Shown in pieces: positions 12,249 to 13,261 of a DNA stretch of 13,261 nt. The notes under the pieces are model-generated. The model saw only the letters and a list, made by a program, of their open reading frames with translations. It searched no databases and was not told where the DNA came from. Origin of the DNA: Natrialbaceae archaeon Tc-Br11_E2g1 (lineage in GTDB: Archaea; Halobacteriota; Halobacteria; Halobacteriales; Natrialbaceae); NCBI GenBank assembly GCA_001564255.1, contig LKNC01000049.1, positions 1-13,261 of the forward strand. Reading direction: 5' to 3'. Made by a program: the position numbers and the translations under genes. The stretch's first letter is position 1. Each line of letters opens with the position of its first letter.

Positions 12249-13261
12249 TCACAGCGTCTGCTGGACCAGGTCGGAAACGATTCGGTCCCGTTCGAGGTGG
12301 GACGAAACGATGCGTTCGGTGTCCTCGGGGGTGACCCCGCCGTACCAGATCCCGTCGGGGTAGACGGCGACCATCGGTCCCTCGCCACACTGGCCGAGAC
12401 AGGAGCTGCGGGTGATGTGGACGTCACACTCCTCCGCGTCGCGGGCTTCCTGGCGCAGACGTTCGAGGACGGTCGCCGCGCCACTGGCCGCACAGGTCTG
12501 GTTGGTACAGACGGAGACGTGGTTCTCGGGGGCGTCGTGGACGTGTGGGTCGTCGCCGACGTTCTCGCGGTCTTCGTGTTCGGCCTGGTGGACGAGCGAG
12601 CGAAGCAGTGCACGTGCCCCGCCCTGGTCGTCCTCGTAGCCGTCGAGTTCGACCTTGTACTTGCAGGTGTCACAGGACATCTCGACGCCACCCGTTCTCG
12701 CCTCCCGGAAACGGTCGGCGAGCACCTTCACGATACGCCCGTCCGTGCCCAGGGGATCGCCCGCCCCCGCGGCGACGTAGGGGTACTCCGCGTCGAACTC
12801 CGCCGCCCCGTCCCGGATCCGCCCCGTCAACACGCCGTCTCCCAGCATGTACGGCAGGACGACCACCGCGTCCGGCCGACCCTTCGCGACGGTGTGGAGG
12901 GCGGCCTCGAGTCTGGGCTCTGTGACCCCGACGAAGGCCGTCTCCACCCGGGAAAACTTCCGACCCTCGTAGAGCAGCCGGGAGAGTTTGTGCGCGTCGG
13001 CGTTGGCGTCGGGATCACTCGAGCCCCGGGCACAGACGACGACCGCGACGTCGTCCTCTTCGCGGTCGACGCCGAGGTCGTCTTCGACTGCTCGCGCCCG
13101 TTCGTCGAGCAACTCGACGAGTGCGGGGTGAACCCCGAGGTGAGCCCCGCAGTGAAGCGTCAGGTCGTCGTATTTCGCTCGAGCGGTCTGGACGGCCAGT
13201 GGCACGTCGTTTTTGACGTGGCTCGCCCCGAACAGCGACAGGGGGACGACAGAGAGGTGCC
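12249..13261 (-). CDS. cbiX: CbiX-CbiX-ferredoxin fusion: sirohydrochlorin cobaltochelatase (N-terminus outside window)
   Basis: About 337 residues are visible; the start lies beyond the right edge, because the frame is open through 13261 with the family motif VVPLSLFGASHVKND. Part one is the second half of a CbiX domain (GAHLGVHPALVELLDERA). Part two, about 12700-13060, is a second CbiX-like domain (VVVCARGSSDPDANADAHKL, VVVLPYMLGDGVLTGRI) that ends in CDTCKYK. Part three, about 12260-12520, is a thioredoxin-like [2Fe-2S] ferredoxin with cysteine codons at 12507, 12492, 12399 and 12387 (C-x4-C-x30-C-x3-C) and the typical GPMVAVYPDGIWYGGVTPE tail. CbiX inserts cobalt into sirohydrochlorin early in anaerobic cobalamin synthesis. 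The ferredoxin may supply electrons or sense the redox state of the step. An internal GTG at 13205 is not the true start. Confidence 0.9.
   Translation of the reverse strand, partial: HLSVVPLSLFGASHVKNDVPLAVQTARAKYDDLTLHCGAHLGVHPALVELLDERARAVEDDLGVDREEDDVAVVVCARGSSDPDANADAHKLSRLLYEGRKFSRVETAFVGVTEPRLEAALHTVAKGRPDAVVVLPYMLGDGVLTGRIRDGAAEFDAEYPYVAAGAGDPLGTDGRIVKVLADRFREARTGGVEMSCDTCKYKVELDGYEDDQGGARALLRSLVHQAEHEDRENVGDDPHVHDAPENHVSVCTNQTCAASGAATVLERLRQEARDAEECDVHITRSSCLGQCGEGPMVAVYPDGIWYGGVTPEDTERIVSSHLERDRIVSDLVQQTL

Noticed and set aside
1..13261. CRISPR arrays, tRNA or rRNA genes, insertion sequences
   Set aside because: I saw no regularly spaced repeats, tRNA-like cloverleaf, transposase motifs or terminal inverted repeats; the window is almost fully coding.

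Overview
The window looks like haloarchaeal chromosome. It is GC-rich, its proteins are strongly acidic, codons favour G/C in third position, several promoters have a TATA-like box about 25-27 bases upstream of the start codon (leaderless mRNA), and it carries an archaeal Trm5 and a haloarchaeal-style CbiX. All assignments come from reading translated motifs; no database search was run.

Layout. Positions 1-1386 (minus) hold the two visible subunits of a molybdenum hydroxylase (xanthine dehydrogenase/aldehyde oxidase family): a [2Fe-2S] subunit followed by the N-terminal third of the Mo-binding subunit, which runs off the left edge. Divergently, 1686-4229 (plus) is a tight four-gene operon: three DsrE/F/H (TusD/C/B)-like proteins and a 525-residue fusion of XdhC (Mo-cofactor insertion) to YqeB (EF2563 family). 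Converging on it, 5492-4235 (minus) holds a TusA-like protein and selenophosphate synthetase SelD. Divergent from these, 5575-6330 (plus) is YqeC. Then 9457-6408 (minus) is a two-gene unit: a guanine-deaminase-like amidohydrolase and adenine deaminase. Trm5 (tRNA m1G37 methyltransferase) follows at 10506-9517. From 13261 to 10575 (minus) lies the tail of what looks like a cobalamin-biosynthesis operon: a CbiX-CbiX-ferredoxin fusion, a DUF3209-like protein and a cytoplasmic beta-propeller.

How it fits together. SelD, YqeB, YqeC, XdhC and a molybdenum hydroxylase form the signature of the selenium-dependent molybdenum hydroxylase (SDMH) system, in which a labile selenium atom is placed on the molybdenum centre. 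The distinctive feature is a complete sulfur-relay-type set, TusA plus TusD/C/B homologues, split between the two accessory operons. I infer a dedicated selenium (or sulfur) relay that ends at the XdhC-YqeB fusion. The two purine-type deaminases would feed hypoxanthine and xanthine to the hydroxylase, making the region a purine-catabolism island. The basic haloarchaeal orphan-selD/SDMH association was predicted before (Haft and Self 2008, from memory, for Haloarcula marismortui). The relay genes, the fusion, the altered Fe-S ligand set and the coupled mini-ORF are the parts most worth following.
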